Part shown: positions 1-8,896 of the stretch, piece by piece
Numbering within the stretch: position 1 is the stretch's first letter
How the letters are laid out: every line of letters starts with the position of its first letter
NCBI GenBank assembly: GCA_963702195.1
Contig: OY969725.1
Span: forward strand, 3,247,770 to 3,311,769
From: AC-56 sp963702195
GTDB lineage: Bacteria > Actinomycetota > Thermoleophilia > Solirubrobacterales > 70-9
Direction: 5' to 3'
DNA: 64,000 nt
Program-made: the position numbers and the translations under genes
The notes under the pieces: model-generated
What the model saw: the letters and a program-made list of their open reading frames with translations, nothing else
The model's database searches: none
What the model was told of the DNA's origin: nothing

Positions 1-65
1 TGGTAGTCCCTGACGGCCGAGCCAGGGTAGGTCCGCGGGCTAAGCGAGATGTAACGCCCGGGTAA

Positions 66-114
66 AAGATTGGCGACGAGTCGGTGCCGTTCCTATGGAC
101 GGTCGGCCAATCTT
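66..114. repeat. Inverted repeat downstream of the aminotransferase gene
   Basis: Nine-base arms AAGATTGGC (66-74) and GCCAATCTT (106-114) are exact reverse complements around a 31-nt spacer. The element lies just past the stop of the minus-strand aminotransferase gene, so it could be a 3' RNA structure. There is no T-tract, so a factor-independent terminator is not supported. Nothing else is seen in bases 1-145. Confidence 0.35.
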
Positions 115-145
115 GCGGCCGCCGGGTTGTCCAGGCGCGCGTTCC

Positions 146-1252
146 TCAGGCCGGGCTTGCAGCCCGAACCCGCTCGAGTGCGCGGGCGATGCGGGCAACG
201 CCCTCGCCGATCTGGTCGGGAGGAACGCTGGCGAACGAGAGGCGGAGGCTCGACCGCCCACCCTCGAGCATGAAGTCGGGGCCGGCGATGAAGGCGACCT
301 TCTCCTCCAAGGCCGCCGCATGCGTCTCGACCGTGTCGACGTCGTCGGGAAGCGTCAGCCACAGGAAGTAGCCGCCACCGGGCTCGACGAAGTCGGCCTC
401 GGGGATCTGCTCGCGAAGCGCCTCCACGAGGGTGTCGCGGCGCTCCTTCAGGGCGCCCTTGACGAAGGCGATGTTCTCGTCGAGACCACCGGAGCGGCAG
501 AGCTCGTAAACGACCGCCTCGGCCAGCATGTTGGGCGAGATGTACATCTCGTTGGCCCGCTTGGCGAGCTTCGCGATCTCGTCCGCCGGGCCGGCCAGGT
601 AGCCGACACGAACGCCGGGACTCACCGTCTTCGAGAACGACGAGGCGTGGATGACCCGTCCGCCCTCGCCCGGCGTGAGCATGGTCGGCGGTGGGTCGGA
701 GTCGAACGGCAGCTCCCGATACGGGTCGTCCTCGAGGATCCAGAAGCCGTGCTCGGTGGCCAGCTCGACCAGCCGCCCGCGCTTGTCGGCGGAGAGGGTG
801 CAGCCCGCGGGGTTGTGGAAGTTCGGGATCACGTGGACGAGCTTCGCGGGCTCGCCGTCGGAGACCGCCCGCTCGACGCCGTCGACGTCGACGCCGTCGG
901 CCTCCAGGGGCACGCCGACCCGGTCGGCGCCGAGACGCTCCAGAAGCAGCAGGGTCCGGTCGTAGGAGGGTTGCTCGACGACCACCCGATCACCGGGGCC
1001 GACCAGGTGCTGGAACAGCATCGCCCCGGCCTCGAGCGAGCCGTTGGTGACCATCACCTGGGCGGGATCGGTCAGGCCGTGACGCTCGGCGATCCACTCG
1101 CAAAGGCCCGGATGTCCGATCCCGGTGCCGTAGGAGAGGGCTCGTTTCCAATCGTCCGTGAGCGCGCGCTGCGCCGCCTCGCGAACCGCGTCGACCGGGA
1201 GGATGTCGGCGCTCGGAGCGCCACGGGCGAAGCTGATCACCTCGGAAGCCAT
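146..1252 (-). CDS. PLP-dependent aminotransferase, class I/II (MocR-like/2-aminoadipate type)
   Basis: This 368-residue fold-type I aminotransferase shows the asparagine/proline loop (FHNPAG, about 146-150), the PLP-contacting EDDPY (about 174-178) and the Schiff-base lysine in SSFSKTVSPG (Lys208). It resembles the catalytic half of MocR regulators and LysN/2-aminoadipate transaminases but has no GntR DNA-binding domain. The start MASEVISFARG was chosen because the reading frame upstream is low-complexity, and because a -10-like TATACT ends 10 nt before the ATG, consistent with a leaderless mRNA. Substrate cannot be told from sequence. A second member of the family lies at 54110-55528. Confidence 0.88.
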   Translation of the reverse strand: MASEVISFARGAPSADILPVDAVREAAQRALTDDWKRALSYGTGIGHPGLCEWIAERHGLTDPAQVMVTNGSLEAGAMLFQHLVGPGDRVVVEQPSYDRTLLLLERLGADRVGVPLEADGVDVDGVERAVSDGEPAKLVHVIPNFHNPAGCTLSADKRGRLVELATEHGFWILEDDPYRELPFDSDPPPTMLTPGEGGRVIHASSFSKTVSPGVRVGYLAGPADEIAKLAKRANEMYISPNMLAEAVVYELCRSGGLDENIAFVKGALKERRDTLVEALREQIPEADFVEPGGGYFLWLTLPDDVDTVETHAAALEEKVAFIAGPDFMLEGGRSSLRLSFASVPPDQIGEGVARIARALERVRAASPA

Positions 1253-1615
1253 GAGCCGCCCGAGTATAGGTCGGCACGAAGCCGGCACAAACTCCCGACC
1301 CGTGTACACCCTCAACGCTGTACTACCGGGGTGATCGGCGTTGGCCCCCATATAGGTGTTCAACTGCGCACACGTCCCGGGGGCTGGCGATGGCGAGGCT
1401 GATCGGCCGTGCTGCGAGCGAGCGATCGCGACGCTTGCCGCACGACAGCATGGACTGGTCGCGCGGTGCCAGCTGGTCGAGCTCGGGGTGACGGCGACGC
1501 TTCGGAGTCTCGCCGAGGCCGTCGCGTAGCCCAACGTGTGCCGAGTCGACCGCGGATGTGCGAGGGCCGGCGCGGATGCCTCCCTCATCGCCGCTGCCTG
1601 TACTGAGGGCGCCGG
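1253..1615. other. Intergenic region with the aminotransferase promoter
   Basis: Reading frames cross this stretch on both strands but their translations are Arg/Ala/Pro-rich without any recognisable family, so I call no gene. The minus-strand hexamer TATACT at 1263-1268 sits 10 nt before the aminotransferase ATG. A TTGTGC lies 16 nt upstream of it as a possible -35. The rest shows no tRNA, repeat or terminator that I can support. Confidence 0.5.
1263..1268 (-). promoter_or_regulatory. -10-like element of the aminotransferase gene
   Basis: TATACT on the minus strand ends 10 nt before the ATG at 1252. A TTGTGC hexamer is 16 nt upstream. A start site 6-8 nt after the hexamer would leave a leader of only a few bases, so translation would be leaderless. 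This is inferred from spacing only. Confidence 0.45.
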
Positions 1616-2497
1616 CTATGCCCTGGCCGACTGGAGCGCCTCGACGGCGACCTGCGCCGCCTCGGTCGGCGAGCGGCCGACGCGGACGCCCCGGGCCTCC
1701 AGCGCCTCCTTCTTGGCCTCGGCCGTGCCGGAGGAGCCGGAGATGATCGCCCCGGCGTGACCCATCTGCTTGCCCGGGGGTGCCGTGAAGCCGGCGATGT
1801 AGGCGACCACCGGCTTGGAGACCTGCTCGGCGATGAAGTCCGCGGCGCGCTCCTCCGCGTCGCCGCCGATCTCGCCCACCATCACGATCAGCTCGGTCTC
1901 GTCGTCGGCCTCGTACAGGGTGAGGACGTCGATGAAGTCGGAGCCGACGATCGGGTCGCCGCCGATGCCGACGATGGAGGAGTTACCCACCCCGGCCTGC
2001 TTCAGCTCGTTGCCGATCTGGTAGGTGAGCGTGCCCGACTTCGAGACCACGCCGATGGACCCGGGGTCGAAGAACTGCGCCGGGATGATGCCCACGTTCG
2101 ACTTGCCCGGCGACAGCACGCCCGGGCAGTTGGGCCCGATCAGCCGGACGCCGGCCTCCTTGGCCTTCCAGTAGGTGCGCAGCATGTCGAGGACCGGGAT
2201 GCCCTCGGTGATCGCGATGACGGTGTCGACACCGGCATCGATGGCCTCGTCGATCGCCGCCGCCGCAAACCGCGCCGGGACGAAGATCATCGAGGTGTTG
2301 GCGCCCTCCTCGGAGACGGCCTCCTTGATCTCGTTGTAGACCGGGATCCCTTCGACGTCCTGGCCGCCCTTGCCGGGTGTGACCCCCGCGACGACGTCCG
2401 TCCCGTAGGAGCGGTTCCGCAGGCCGTGGAACGATCCCTCGCGGCCGGTGAGGCCGGAGATGACGAGCTTGGTGTCCTGGTCGACGATGATCGACAT
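1616..2497 (-). CDS. sucD: Succinate-CoA ligase, alpha subunit
   Basis: The 293-residue protein is the ADP/GDP-forming succinyl-CoA synthetase alpha chain, which carries the phosphohistidine and binds CoA in the TCA cycle. The CoA-binding N-terminus has LVISGLTGREGSFH, the middle has GPNCPGVLSPGK, and the active-site histidine is in GHAGAIISG (about His247). The ATG overlaps the stop of sucC by one base (TGATG), so the two subunits should be translationally coupled in a 1:1 ratio. Length is normal for the family (about 290). Confidence 0.97.
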   Translation of the reverse strand: MSIIVDQDTKLVISGLTGREGSFHGLRNRSYGTDVVAGVTPGKGGQDVEGIPVYNEIKEAVSEEGANTSMIFVPARFAAAAIDEAIDAGVDTVIAITEGIPVLDMLRTYWKAKEAGVRLIGPNCPGVLSPGKSNVGIIPAQFFDPGSIGVVSKSGTLTYQIGNELKQAGVGNSSIVGIGGDPIVGSDFIDVLTLYEADDETELIVMVGEIGGDAEERAADFIAEQVSKPVVAYIAGFTAPPGKQMGHAGAIISGSSGTAEAKKEALEARGVRVGRSPTEAAQVAVEALQSARA

Positions 2498-3636
2498 CAG
2501 GCGGACATCTCCACGACGCGCTCGGCCGCCCCCAGCATCGTCTTCTCCACGTGAAGGTCCTCGAGATCGGCGTCGGCCAGAAGCCCCAGCCCCTCCTCCG
2601 AGTTCGTCCCGTCCAGGCGCACGACCATCGGCACGCCGATGTCGATCCGCTTCGAAGCCTCGATGATCCCCTTGGCGATCTCGTCGCAGCGGGTGATCCC
2701 GCCGAAGATGTTGAAGAGGATCGCGTTCACGTTCTCGTCGGAGGTGATGACCTCGAGCGCGTCGACGATCGCGTCCGCCTTCGAGCCGCCGCCGGCGTCC
2801 AGGAAGTTCGCCGGTTTGCCGCCCGCCTGCGCGACCACGTCCAGCGTGGACATGCACAGCCCGGCGCCGTTGCCCAGGATCCCGATGTTGCCGCCGAGCT
2901 TGACGTAGGTCAGGCCCTTCTCCTCCGCCATCCGCTCCTGCGGGTCCTCCGCGGAGAGGTCGCGGAGCCCAGCCAGCTCCTCGTGGCGGTACATGGCGTT
3001 GTTGTCGATCGTGATCTTGGAGTCGAGCGCGACCACCTCGCGGTCGGTGGTCACGATCATCGGGTTGACCTCGATCAGGGTCGCGTCCTCCGCGAGGGCC
3101 GTCGCGTGAAGCTTGACCATGACCTCGGCGACCCCGCCGGTCACGTCCTCGTCGATGCGGGCGTCGACCGCCATCTGGCTCGCAATGTCGGTGGTGAACT
3201 CCTCGCCGGGCTCGATGTGGCGCTGGATCAGCGCCGCCGGGTCCGCCTCGGCGACCTCCTCGACGTCCATCCCCCCCATCCGGGAGAGGATCGCCAGGAG
3301 CTTCTTGGAGGAACGGTCGAGGATGATCGACGCGTAGTACTCGGCGTCGATCTTCGAGGCCTGCTCCACCCACACCTCGTGGACCGTGAACCCTCGGATG
3401 TCCATGCCGATGATCGCCTCGGCGTGCTTCAGAGCCTCGTCGCGGTCGTTCGCGATCTTGATGCCGCCCGCCTTGCCGCGCTTGCCGATCCGCACCTGGG
3501 CCTTGATCACGCACGGATAGCCGAGCTCCTCGGCGGCCTCGACCGCCGCGGGCACCGTCGCGGCCTGGCGGCCGTCGGGCACGGGAACATCGTGCTCGGC
3601 GAACAGCTTCTTGCCCTGATACTCGAGTAGGTCCAT
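2497..3636 (-). CDS. sucC: Succinate-CoA ligase [ADP/GDP-forming], beta subunit
   Basis: This 379-residue ATP-grasp protein begins MDLLEYQGKKLFAEHDVPVP, the standard SucC start, and contains the nucleotide-binding GKRGKAGGIKIA (about 51-62), GGNIGILGNGAGLCM and the C-terminal NIFGGITRCDEIAKGI phosphate-handling loop. It pairs with SucD, encoded directly downstream, to make ATP or GTP from succinyl-CoA. Nucleotide preference cannot be assigned. It is first in a two-gene operon; the HAD gene on the other strand starts 72 nt away. Confidence 0.97.
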   Translation of the reverse strand: MDLLEYQGKKLFAEHDVPVPDGRQAATVPAAVEAAEELGYPCVIKAQVRIGKRGKAGGIKIANDRDEALKHAEAIIGMDIRGFTVHEVWVEQASKIDAEYYASIILDRSSKKLLAILSRMGGMDVEEVAEADPAALIQRHIEPGEEFTTDIASQMAVDARIDEDVTGGVAEVMVKLHATALAEDATLIEVNPMIVTTDREVVALDSKITIDNNAMYRHEELAGLRDLSAEDPQERMAEEKGLTYVKLGGNIGILGNGAGLCMSTLDVVAQAGGKPANFLDAGGGSKADAIVDALEVITSDENVNAILFNIFGGITRCDEIAKGIIEASKRIDIGVPMVVRLDGTNSEEGLGLLADADLEDLHVEKTMLGAAERVVEMSA

Positions 3637-3692
3637 TTCGGGGGCGGGGAGCCTATCCGAAGGCGAGCCGGGGTCCGGGACCCGCCGCTTGG

Positions 3693-3698
3693 CATAAT
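3693..3698 (+). promoter_or_regulatory. -10-like element of the HAD gene
   Basis: CATAAT ends 10 nt before the ATG at 3709, with no purine-rich ribosome site in between. No convincing -35 hexamer is seen. The same CATAAT and spacing recur before the gene at 58355. Confidence 0.4.
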
Positions 3699-3708
3699 CC
3701 CGCGGCTC

Positions 3709-4395
3709 ATGGCGCTGCCGAAGCTCAAGGACATCAAGTGGGTGACCACGGACTGCTACGGAACCCTCATCGACTGGGAGAAGGGAATTCTCGAGGCGTT
3801 CCGCAAGGAGGCGGACCGGGACGGGTTCAGCTTCGAGGAGGAGCCGTTCATGAACCGGTTCTTCGAGCTCCAGGCGGAGATCATCCGGGGGTCGTACGAG
3901 CTCTACGCGGAGGTGCTCCGCCGCGCGGCCGTGCGGACGGCGAAGGAGATCGGCTGGGAGCTCGAGCCGTCGCGGGCCCAGTTCCTGCCGGACAGCGTCC
4001 CCCGCTGGGCTCCGTTCCGCGAGTCAAACGCCGCCATGGATCGCCTCGGCAAACGCTACGAGGTCGGAATCGTCTCCAACATCGACGACAAGCTGCTGGG
4101 CGTCTCACGTCGCCATCTGCGCACCGAGCTCGACCTGGTGGTCACTGCGCAGCAGGTTCGAAGCTACAAGCCCGATCCGGCGCACTTCAAGGAATGCGCG
4201 CGGCGCATCGGGGGCAAGAAGGGGTGGCTGCACATCGCCAGCGGCTATGAGACCGACGTCGCGCCGGCCCTGAAGATGAACGTGCCCGTGATCTGGGTGA
4301 ACCGCAACGGCGAGAAGCTCGAGGGCCGCAAGGCGCCCTCCGCGACGGTCAAGAACCTTCGCGACGCCGCGAAGCGGCTTGGCGCCGGAGGCTGA
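3709..4395 (+). CDS. HAD-superfamily hydrolase, type II haloacid dehalogenase-like
   Basis: The 228-residue protein has HAD motif I as TTDCYGTLID with the presumed nucleophile Asp15, motif II serine in VGIVSNIDD, motif III lysine in SYKPDP and a motif IV acidic region after GGKKGWLHIASGYETD. The DCYGTL form and helical cap (residues about 20-95) resemble L-2-haloacid dehalogenases, but this subfamily also holds general phosphatases, so the substrate is open. It runs divergently from sucCD. Its 3' end overlaps the long form of the sulfotransferase gene by 17 nt, suggesting a two-gene unit. Confidence 0.85.
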   Translation: MALPKLKDIKWVTTDCYGTLIDWEKGILEAFRKEADRDGFSFEEEPFMNRFFELQAEIIRGSYELYAEVLRRAAVRTAKEIGWELEPSRAQFLPDSVPRWAPFRESNAAMDRLGKRYEVGIVSNIDDKLLGVSRRHLRTELDLVVTAQQVRSYKPDPAHFKECARRIGGKKGWLHIASGYETDVAPALKMNVPVIWVNRNGEKLEGRKAPSATVKNLRDAAKRLGAGG

Positions 4396-5353
4396 GCGCC
4401 TCCCGGGCGACCCCGCCGACCGCGCGATGGTCGCGCGGGCGCATGAGCGATTCGCCGCCGAGCGCCGCAGGGCCAAGCGCCACGCGCGCGGCCCCGGCGG
4501 GAAGGGCGCCCTTCCGAACCTGATCATCATCGGCGGGCTCAAGTGCGGCACGACGAGCCTGCACCACTACCTCAACCTCCACCCGGAGATCGCGATGTCG
4601 CGGCCCAAGGAGCTCAACTTCTTCGTCACCGAGCTCAACTGGCCGCTCGGCCGCGACTGGTACGCGAGCCACTTCGACCCCTCCGCGCGCATTCGCGGCG
4701 AGAGCTCGCCGCACTACACCAACCGCCCAAGCTTCGCCGGCGTTCCCGCGCGGATGCGGGAGCTGCTGCGGTCCGAGGTCCGGCTCATCTACGTCGTGCG
4801 GAACCCGATCGACCGCATGCTCTCGCATTACCTGCACAACGTCGGCGGCGGCTACGAGGACCGCTCGCTGGTCGAAGCCCTCTCCGACCCGGAATCCAGC
4901 TACGTCGCCCGGAGCCGCTACTTCTTCCAGGCGGAGCCCTACCTGGAGGAGTTCGGCGCGGACACCCTCTCCATCGTGGGGCGGGAGGAGCTGAAGGACG
5001 ACCGGCCGCGCACGATGCGCCTCGCGTTCGAGTTCCTCGGCGTCGACCCCGGTTTCACCTCCGACGAGTTCGAGCGCGAGTGGGAGACGGGCGTCGCGAA
5101 GGGAGGGAGCCGCTTCCGCCTCTTGGACCGGGCCGTCCGCTTGCCCGGCCTGCGGGCCATCGACCGCAACTTCGACCGCCTGCCGGAGTCACTCAGGTGG
5201 CTGGCCGAGCGGGTCGTCCACGACCCCGAGCGCGGCGAGGTCCCAAAGCCCGAGCTGCCCGACTCGCTCCGCGAGCAGCTCGTCGAGCTGTTCCGAGAGG
5301 ACGTCGCCCAACTCGAGAGGCTCGCCGGGCGAGCGTTCGGCTGGCTGTCCTAG
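4379..5353 (+). CDS. Sulfotransferase family protein (PAPS-dependent)
   Basis: The conserved P-loop-like 5'-phosphosulfate-binding motif GGLKCGTTSLHHYL follows a short basic N-terminus, and the 3'-phosphate-binding strand VVRNPIDRMLSHY follows about 95 residues later. These are the signatures of PAPS sulfotransferases acting on carbohydrates, lipids or natural products. The acceptor is unknown. Two starts are possible: TTG at 4379, which overlaps the HAD stop, or ATG at 4427 (MVARAHERF). Neither has a clear ribosome site. No signal peptide or transmembrane segment is visible, so it should act in the cytosol. Confidence 0.85.
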   Translation: MAPEAERLPGDPADRAMVARAHERFAAERRRAKRHARGPGGKGALPNLIIIGGLKCGTTSLHHYLNLHPEIAMSRPKELNFFVTELNWPLGRDWYASHFDPSARIRGESSPHYTNRPSFAGVPARMRELLRSEVRLIYVVRNPIDRMLSHYLHNVGGGYEDRSLVEALSDPESSYVARSRYFFQAEPYLEEFGADTLSIVGREELKDDRPRTMRLAFEFLGVDPGFTSDEFEREWETGVAKGGSRFRLLDRAVRLPGLRAIDRNFDRLPESLRWLAERVVHDPERGEVPKPELPDSLREQLVELFREDVAQLERLAGRAFGWLS

Positions 5354-5357
5354 GGCG

Positions 5358-5642
5358 CTACTCCGGGTCCGGGCGCACCAGGACCGTGTCGGCCACCGGG
5401 ATGATCTCGTCCAACGGGAGGTCGGCTCGCGAGGCGTGCTCGCGAATGGCCTCCGGACTCGTCGCCTGGTAGATGCACACGGTGCCGACGCTGCCCCCGT
5501 CCTCCTGGAGGACGTAGCTGCGAATCCACCGGATGTCGTCGGCCATCTGCTCGTCGCCGACCTGGCGCGAACGTTCCGCGGCCTGCTCGAGGTCGCCGCC
5601 CGATCGCCAGCCGCTCCGTCGCAGGATCGCGTAGGTGTCCAT
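5358..5642 (-). CDS. DUF4242-type small protein
   Basis: The 94-residue protein MDTYAILRRSGW...DEIIPVADTVLVRPDPE matches the DUF4242/SCO4226-like ferredoxin-fold family. These are small dimeric proteins, one of which binds nickel; the function here is unassigned. A purine-rich AAGGAAGGGA lies 4-13 nt before the ATG, one of the clearer ribosome sites in the window. It is convergent with the sulfotransferase gene, with 4 nt between stops. Confidence 0.75.
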   Translation of the reverse strand: MDTYAILRRSGWRSGGDLEQAAERSRQVGDEQMADDIRWIRSYVLQEDGGSVGTVCIYQATSPEAIREHASRADLPLDEIIPVADTVLVRPDPE

Positions 5643-5734
5643 CGATTCCCTTCCTTAGGTTGCTGGGCGACCGTACACCAGACAACGTCCCGGGCATACG
5701 CGCCGCGCTGGACGGCTAGATTTCCGTCGCGCAG

Positions 5735-6478
5735 ATGGACCGCCTGATCCCCGACCCGGGGCCGACAACGATCCCGGACCAGATCATCCAGCTCGACCTG
5801 ATCTCGGGTGCTCGCGCCGACCGCCCTTACGTGGTCACCAACTTCGCCGTCACCGTCGACGGCAAGGCGACGCTGCACGGTCGCTCGGGAGCGATCGGGA
5901 GCGATCGGGATACGGAGATGCTGGTCTGCCTTCGCACCCGTGTGGACGCGGTGTTGATCGGTGCGGGGACGATGCGCGCCGAGCGCTACGGCCGGCCCGT
6001 CGCCGACCCGGGCAAGCGCGGGCTGCGCGAGCGGCGAGGGCTCTCGCAGGACCCGCTGCTCGTGATCGTGAGCGGGCGCCTGGACCTTCCCTGGGACGCG
6101 CCGGTGTTCGAGGACCGTGGCGCGCGCGTGCTGATCTTCACCACCTCGGACGCCGATCCTCCGGAGACCGTCGCCGAAGTCCGGGTCGTGCGCCACGAGG
6201 GGAGCGTCGACCTCGTGAAGGCACTCGAATACCTGCGGACTCAGCGCGGCGTGCGCGCGCTGCTCTGCGAGGGGGGTCCGCGCCTGCACGCCCAGCTCCT
6301 CGAGGCCGCCTTGGTGGACGAGCTCTTCGTCACCCACGCCCCCAAGCTCGCCGGGGGCGATGGGCCCAGCCTCGCCGTCGGCCTTCCGGAGCTCGAGCGT
6401 CCACTCGCGGTGGTCTGGCTCCTCGACTCCGACGGCGAGCTGTTCGCCCGTTACCGCGTGCCCAGGGGCGACACTTGA
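5735..6478 (+). CDS. RibD C-terminal-domain/dihydrofolate reductase-like pyrimidine reductase
   Basis: The 247-residue protein is a stand-alone RibD reductase domain: FAVTVDGKATLHG (about 38-50), the NADPH-site RVDAVLIGAGTMRAE, and the C-terminal LLCEGGPRLHAQLLEA. Relatives reduce the ribosyl group of the riboflavin precursor; the stand-alone forms in actinobacteria may act in riboflavin or F420-related metabolism or be general reductases. No deaminase domain is attached. A 10-bp unit is duplicated in tandem at about 5888-5908 inside the coding region (encoding the RSGAIGSDRD segment). Confidence 0.85.
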   Translation: MDRLIPDPGPTTIPDQIIQLDLISGARADRPYVVTNFAVTVDGKATLHGRSGAIGSDRDTEMLVCLRTRVDAVLIGAGTMRAERYGRPVADPGKRGLRERRGLSQDPLLVIVSGRLDLPWDAPVFEDRGARVLIFTTSDADPPETVAEVRVVRHEGSVDLVKALEYLRTQRGVRALLCEGGPRLHAQLLEAALVDELFVTHAPKLAGGDGPSLAVGLPELERPLAVVWLLDSDGELFARYRVPRGDT

Positions 6479-6888
6479 CCCGGCCCCCCTCTCGCTTCCC
6501 GTTCGGCCACGCATCGCCGCCCCCTGGCCGGGCTGCCGACCCTGGAGTTCGTCGGCAATAGCTCGACAAAGTCCAGGCTCTCGGCCGGTGGCGAGGAATC
6601 GAGACTGGACTTCGCCACGCATGCGGAGACATCCACCCGTGCTGAGCGCGCTCGGTCCGTCGTCCCCCTCGGCGAATCGCCGCCACCGGCGCTCAAAGGC
6701 GGTGAGGGAGGGGTCAGTGATTGCGCGAGCGTTTCGTGCGCCTTTTCCACGCATGTCGCCACCGCGACAGCCCGCCTCGTCGCCCTATCGGCGCCGCGGC
6801 TCGACCACGCCGGGGCTCTCGAGGGCGCCCACTCGACACGCGTACGGCGACCGGGATCGTGAGCCATCTGGAGGCAGGGGGCCCGACC
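6479..6888. other. 410-nt gene-free stretch between convergent genes
   Basis: Open frames here have shadow-like composition and no family resemblance, so no gene is called. An 8-bp inverted repeat (AAGTCCAG 6569-6576, CTGGACTT 6605-6612) could form a long-loop hairpin. The octamer CCACGCAT occurs three times in the stretch, near 6506, 6613 and 6748. It lies between the 3' ends of the RibD-like gene and the membrane-protein gene. Confidence 0.4.
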
Positions 6889-7611
6889 CTAAGCCGGCGG
6901 GATCCGGCCCTCGGCCTGGACCCGCTCCTCGCCACGGCGGAGCATCCGCAGGGCGAGGATGGTGCCGCCCAGCGTCGCGGCCAGGCCGAGGCTGATCTGC
7001 ACGCTGAGGATCCCCTCGCGCGTCCAGTAGACGTCGCGCAGGTCGAGCAGCAGCGCTGCCTCGTCGAACGTCAGCCCGATGCCGGCACCGAACGGGACCG
7101 CAAGCGTGGTTTCGAGCTTCTGGTTCTGGGTGAGCAGAGCCACCGCGCCCGACGCGAAGGCGATCAGGATGCCCGGCACGAAGTGGTGGATGTGGCGGCC
7201 CCCGAGGCGGACGTTGCCGGCGGGCCACCAGCCGCCGCGGATGCCAGCCGTCGAGAGCCGCATGAGCGCGAACGCCGACACGAACCCGGAGAGCATGTTG
7301 AAGAGCACCTTCTCCGTGCGGGAGGTCGCCTCGTATCCCTCGACCAGGACTGCGACGGCGTCCTGCGTGGCCTTGCCCGTCGCCTCGAGTGGGCGCTCCG
7401 GACCCTCGTGGAGAATCGCGGGGACGGCCGCGGGCCGCACCCGGCGCCTGGCGAGCCGCACGACCTCGCTTGCGAGCACCGTGCCCGCTGTGCCCACGGC
7501 CACCGTGGCGAGGCCCACGGTCAGGCGGTCGGCGCGGCGAGCGCTCTTGCGGCGCAGGATCCGCGGGAGGCGAGACCGACGTAGGCGAGATCGGCGTGGG
7601 CGGGAGCTCAT
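6889..7611 (-). CDS. Integral membrane protein of unknown function
   Basis: About 240 residues. An Arg-rich N-terminus (SSRPRRSRLRRSRLPRILRR) is followed by a first membrane span (LTVGLATVAVGTAGTVLASE), then FNMLSGFVSAFALMRL, a histidine-rich stretch RHIHHFVPGILIAFASGAVA, and two further hydrophobic spans. The RHIHHF motif could bind metal or heme, but this is inference. I chose the ATG at 7611 over an upstream TTG at 7632. It is 37 nt downstream of the UDP-sugar dehydrogenase gene on the same strand. No function is assigned. Confidence 0.7.
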   Translation of the reverse strand: MSSRPRRSRLRRSRLPRILRRKSARRADRLTVGLATVAVGTAGTVLASEVVRLARRRVRPAAVPAILHEGPERPLEATGKATQDAVAVLVEGYEATSRTEKVLFNMLSGFVSAFALMRLSTAGIRGGWWPAGNVRLGGRHIHHFVPGILIAFASGAVALLTQNQKLETTLAVPFGAGIGLTFDEAALLLDLRDVYWTREGILSVQISLGLAATLGGTILALRMLRRGEERVQAEGRIPPA

Positions 7612-7648
7612 GCGCCAATCACCCTGCCGCAAGCACGAAGCGAGGACG

Positions 7649-8896
7649 CTAGAGGCGGACGAGGTTCGGGGCGGTCATGCCGCGCGTCACACCGCGGAAG
7701 TCGATGACCAGCTGGGCGTCGCGGACGACGCGCTCGTGATCGACCTCCGGGTGGGCGGTGATGATGCAGGCGATGTCGGCCGCGGGCAGCTCCGCATGCA
7801 GGTCGACGGAGGAGAGGCCGAACTCCGGCAGCTCGGGGACGTGCGGGTCGTGGTACGCGATGTCGGCGCCCAGGTCTCGAAGCAAGCGGATGATCTTCAG
7901 TGCGGGAGCCTCGCGAAGGTCGCCCACGCCGCCCTTGTAGGCGACACCGAGCAGCAGCACGCGCGAGCCCCGGACAGGCTTGGAAACGTCGTTCAGCGTG
8001 CGTTCGATCTTGGAGACGCAGAAGTGGGGCTGCGCCTGGTTCAGCTTCCCGGCCAGCTCGACGAACTCGGTGTAGAAGTCGTGCTCGCGGGCCTTGAACG
8101 CCAGGTAGAAGGGGTCGATCGGCAGGCAGTGGCCGCCCATGCCCGGGCCCGGCTCGAAGCGCATGAAGCCGAACGGCTTCGTTCCGGCGGCGTCCACGAC
8201 CTCCCACACGTCGATCCCCATCCGGTCGCATAGCTGCGCGAGCTCGTTGACGAGCGCGATGTTCACGGATCGGAAGATGTTCTCGAGCAGCTTCGTCAGC
8301 TCCGCCACCTCCGGTGAGGACACCTCGACGACGTCGTCGCAGATCAGCCCGTAGAGCTCCGCGGCCCGGCGGCGGCACTCGTCGGTGAGCCCGCCCACGA
8401 CCTTCGGGGTGTTCCGGACTGTGTGGTCGGTCCGCCCGGGGTCGATTCGCTCCGGCGAGTAGGCCAGGTTGAACTCGCGGCCCGCGGCGAGTCCCGACTC
8501 CTCCAGGATCGGGAGCAGACGCTCGCGCGTCGTGCCCGGGTAGGTGGTCGACTCGAGCACCACGAGGCGGCCCTCGTGGAGAACGCGGGAGAGCTGGGTC
8601 GCCGCGTCGACCAAGTATGAGAGGTCCGGCTCGCGGTTGTTCGCCAGCGGTGTCGGGACGCAGATGACCACGGCCTCGCAGCCGGCGAGGTTTCGGTACT
8701 GGTCGGTGGCAGTGAAGCGCTCGGCGGCAGCCCGCAGCTGGTCAGACGGGACGTCCTCGACGTCGGACTCGCTGCGGCGCAGGCGCTCGACCCGCTTGGG
8801 GTCCGTGTCGACGCCCACGACGTCGCACCCCGCCTCGGCGAACGCGACGGCGAGGGGCAGCCCGACGTATCCGAGGCCGACGATCCCTACCTTCAT
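7649..8896 (-). CDS. Nucleotide-sugar dehydrogenase (UDP-GlcNAc/UDP-ManNAc 6-dehydrogenase type)
   Basis: The 415-residue NAD-dependent enzyme oxidises a UDP-hexosamine to the uronate. It has the Rossmann motif GLGYVGLP (7-14), STTYPG at 116-121, and the catalytic cysteine in GPGMGGHCLPID (Cys257). The C-terminal UDP-binding domain follows (RVLLLGVAYKGGVGDLREAP). The GMGGHC form and length are typical of the WecC/WbpA branch rather than UDP-glucose dehydrogenase. The ATG overlaps the stop of the upstream gene (ATGA), so the two are coupled. Confidence 0.92.
   Translation of the reverse strand: MKVGIVGLGYVGLPLAVAFAEAGCDVVGVDTDPKRVERLRRSESDVEDVPSDQLRAAAERFTATDQYRNLAGCEAVVICVPTPLANNREPDLSYLVDAATQLSRVLHEGRLVVLESTTYPGTTRERLLPILEESGLAAGREFNLAYSPERIDPGRTDHTVRNTPKVVGGLTDECRRRAAELYGLICDDVVEVSSPEVAELTKLLENIFRSVNIALVNELAQLCDRMGIDVWEVVDAAGTKPFGFMRFEPGPGMGGHCLPIDPFYLAFKAREHDFYTEFVELAGKLNQAQPHFCVSKIERTLNDVSKPVRGSRVLLLGVAYKGGVGDLREAPALKIIRLLRDLGADIAYHDPHVPELPEFGLSSVDLHAELPAADIACIITAHPEVDHERVVRDAQLVIDFRGVTRGMTAPNLVRL

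Noticed and set aside
95..1402. Long plus-strand reading frame (435 codons) opposite the aminotransferase gene
   Set aside because: Its protein is a shadow of the antisense gene, rich in Val/Gly/Arg/Asp and without any family motif; the minus-strand aminotransferase has all catalytic motifs.
2498..3514. N-terminal extension of the sucD frame over sucC
   Set aside because: The extra residues are a shifted reading of sucC with Arg/Gly-rich composition; SucD starts at MSIIVDQ.
5888..5908. Short tandem duplication of a 10-bp unit
   Set aside because: It lies inside the RibD-like coding region in frame and encodes a normal loop; two copies only, not a repeat array.
6506..6755. Three copies of the octamer CCACGCAT
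   Set aside because: Irregular spacing and no flanking similarity; could be chance in 70 percent GC DNA.
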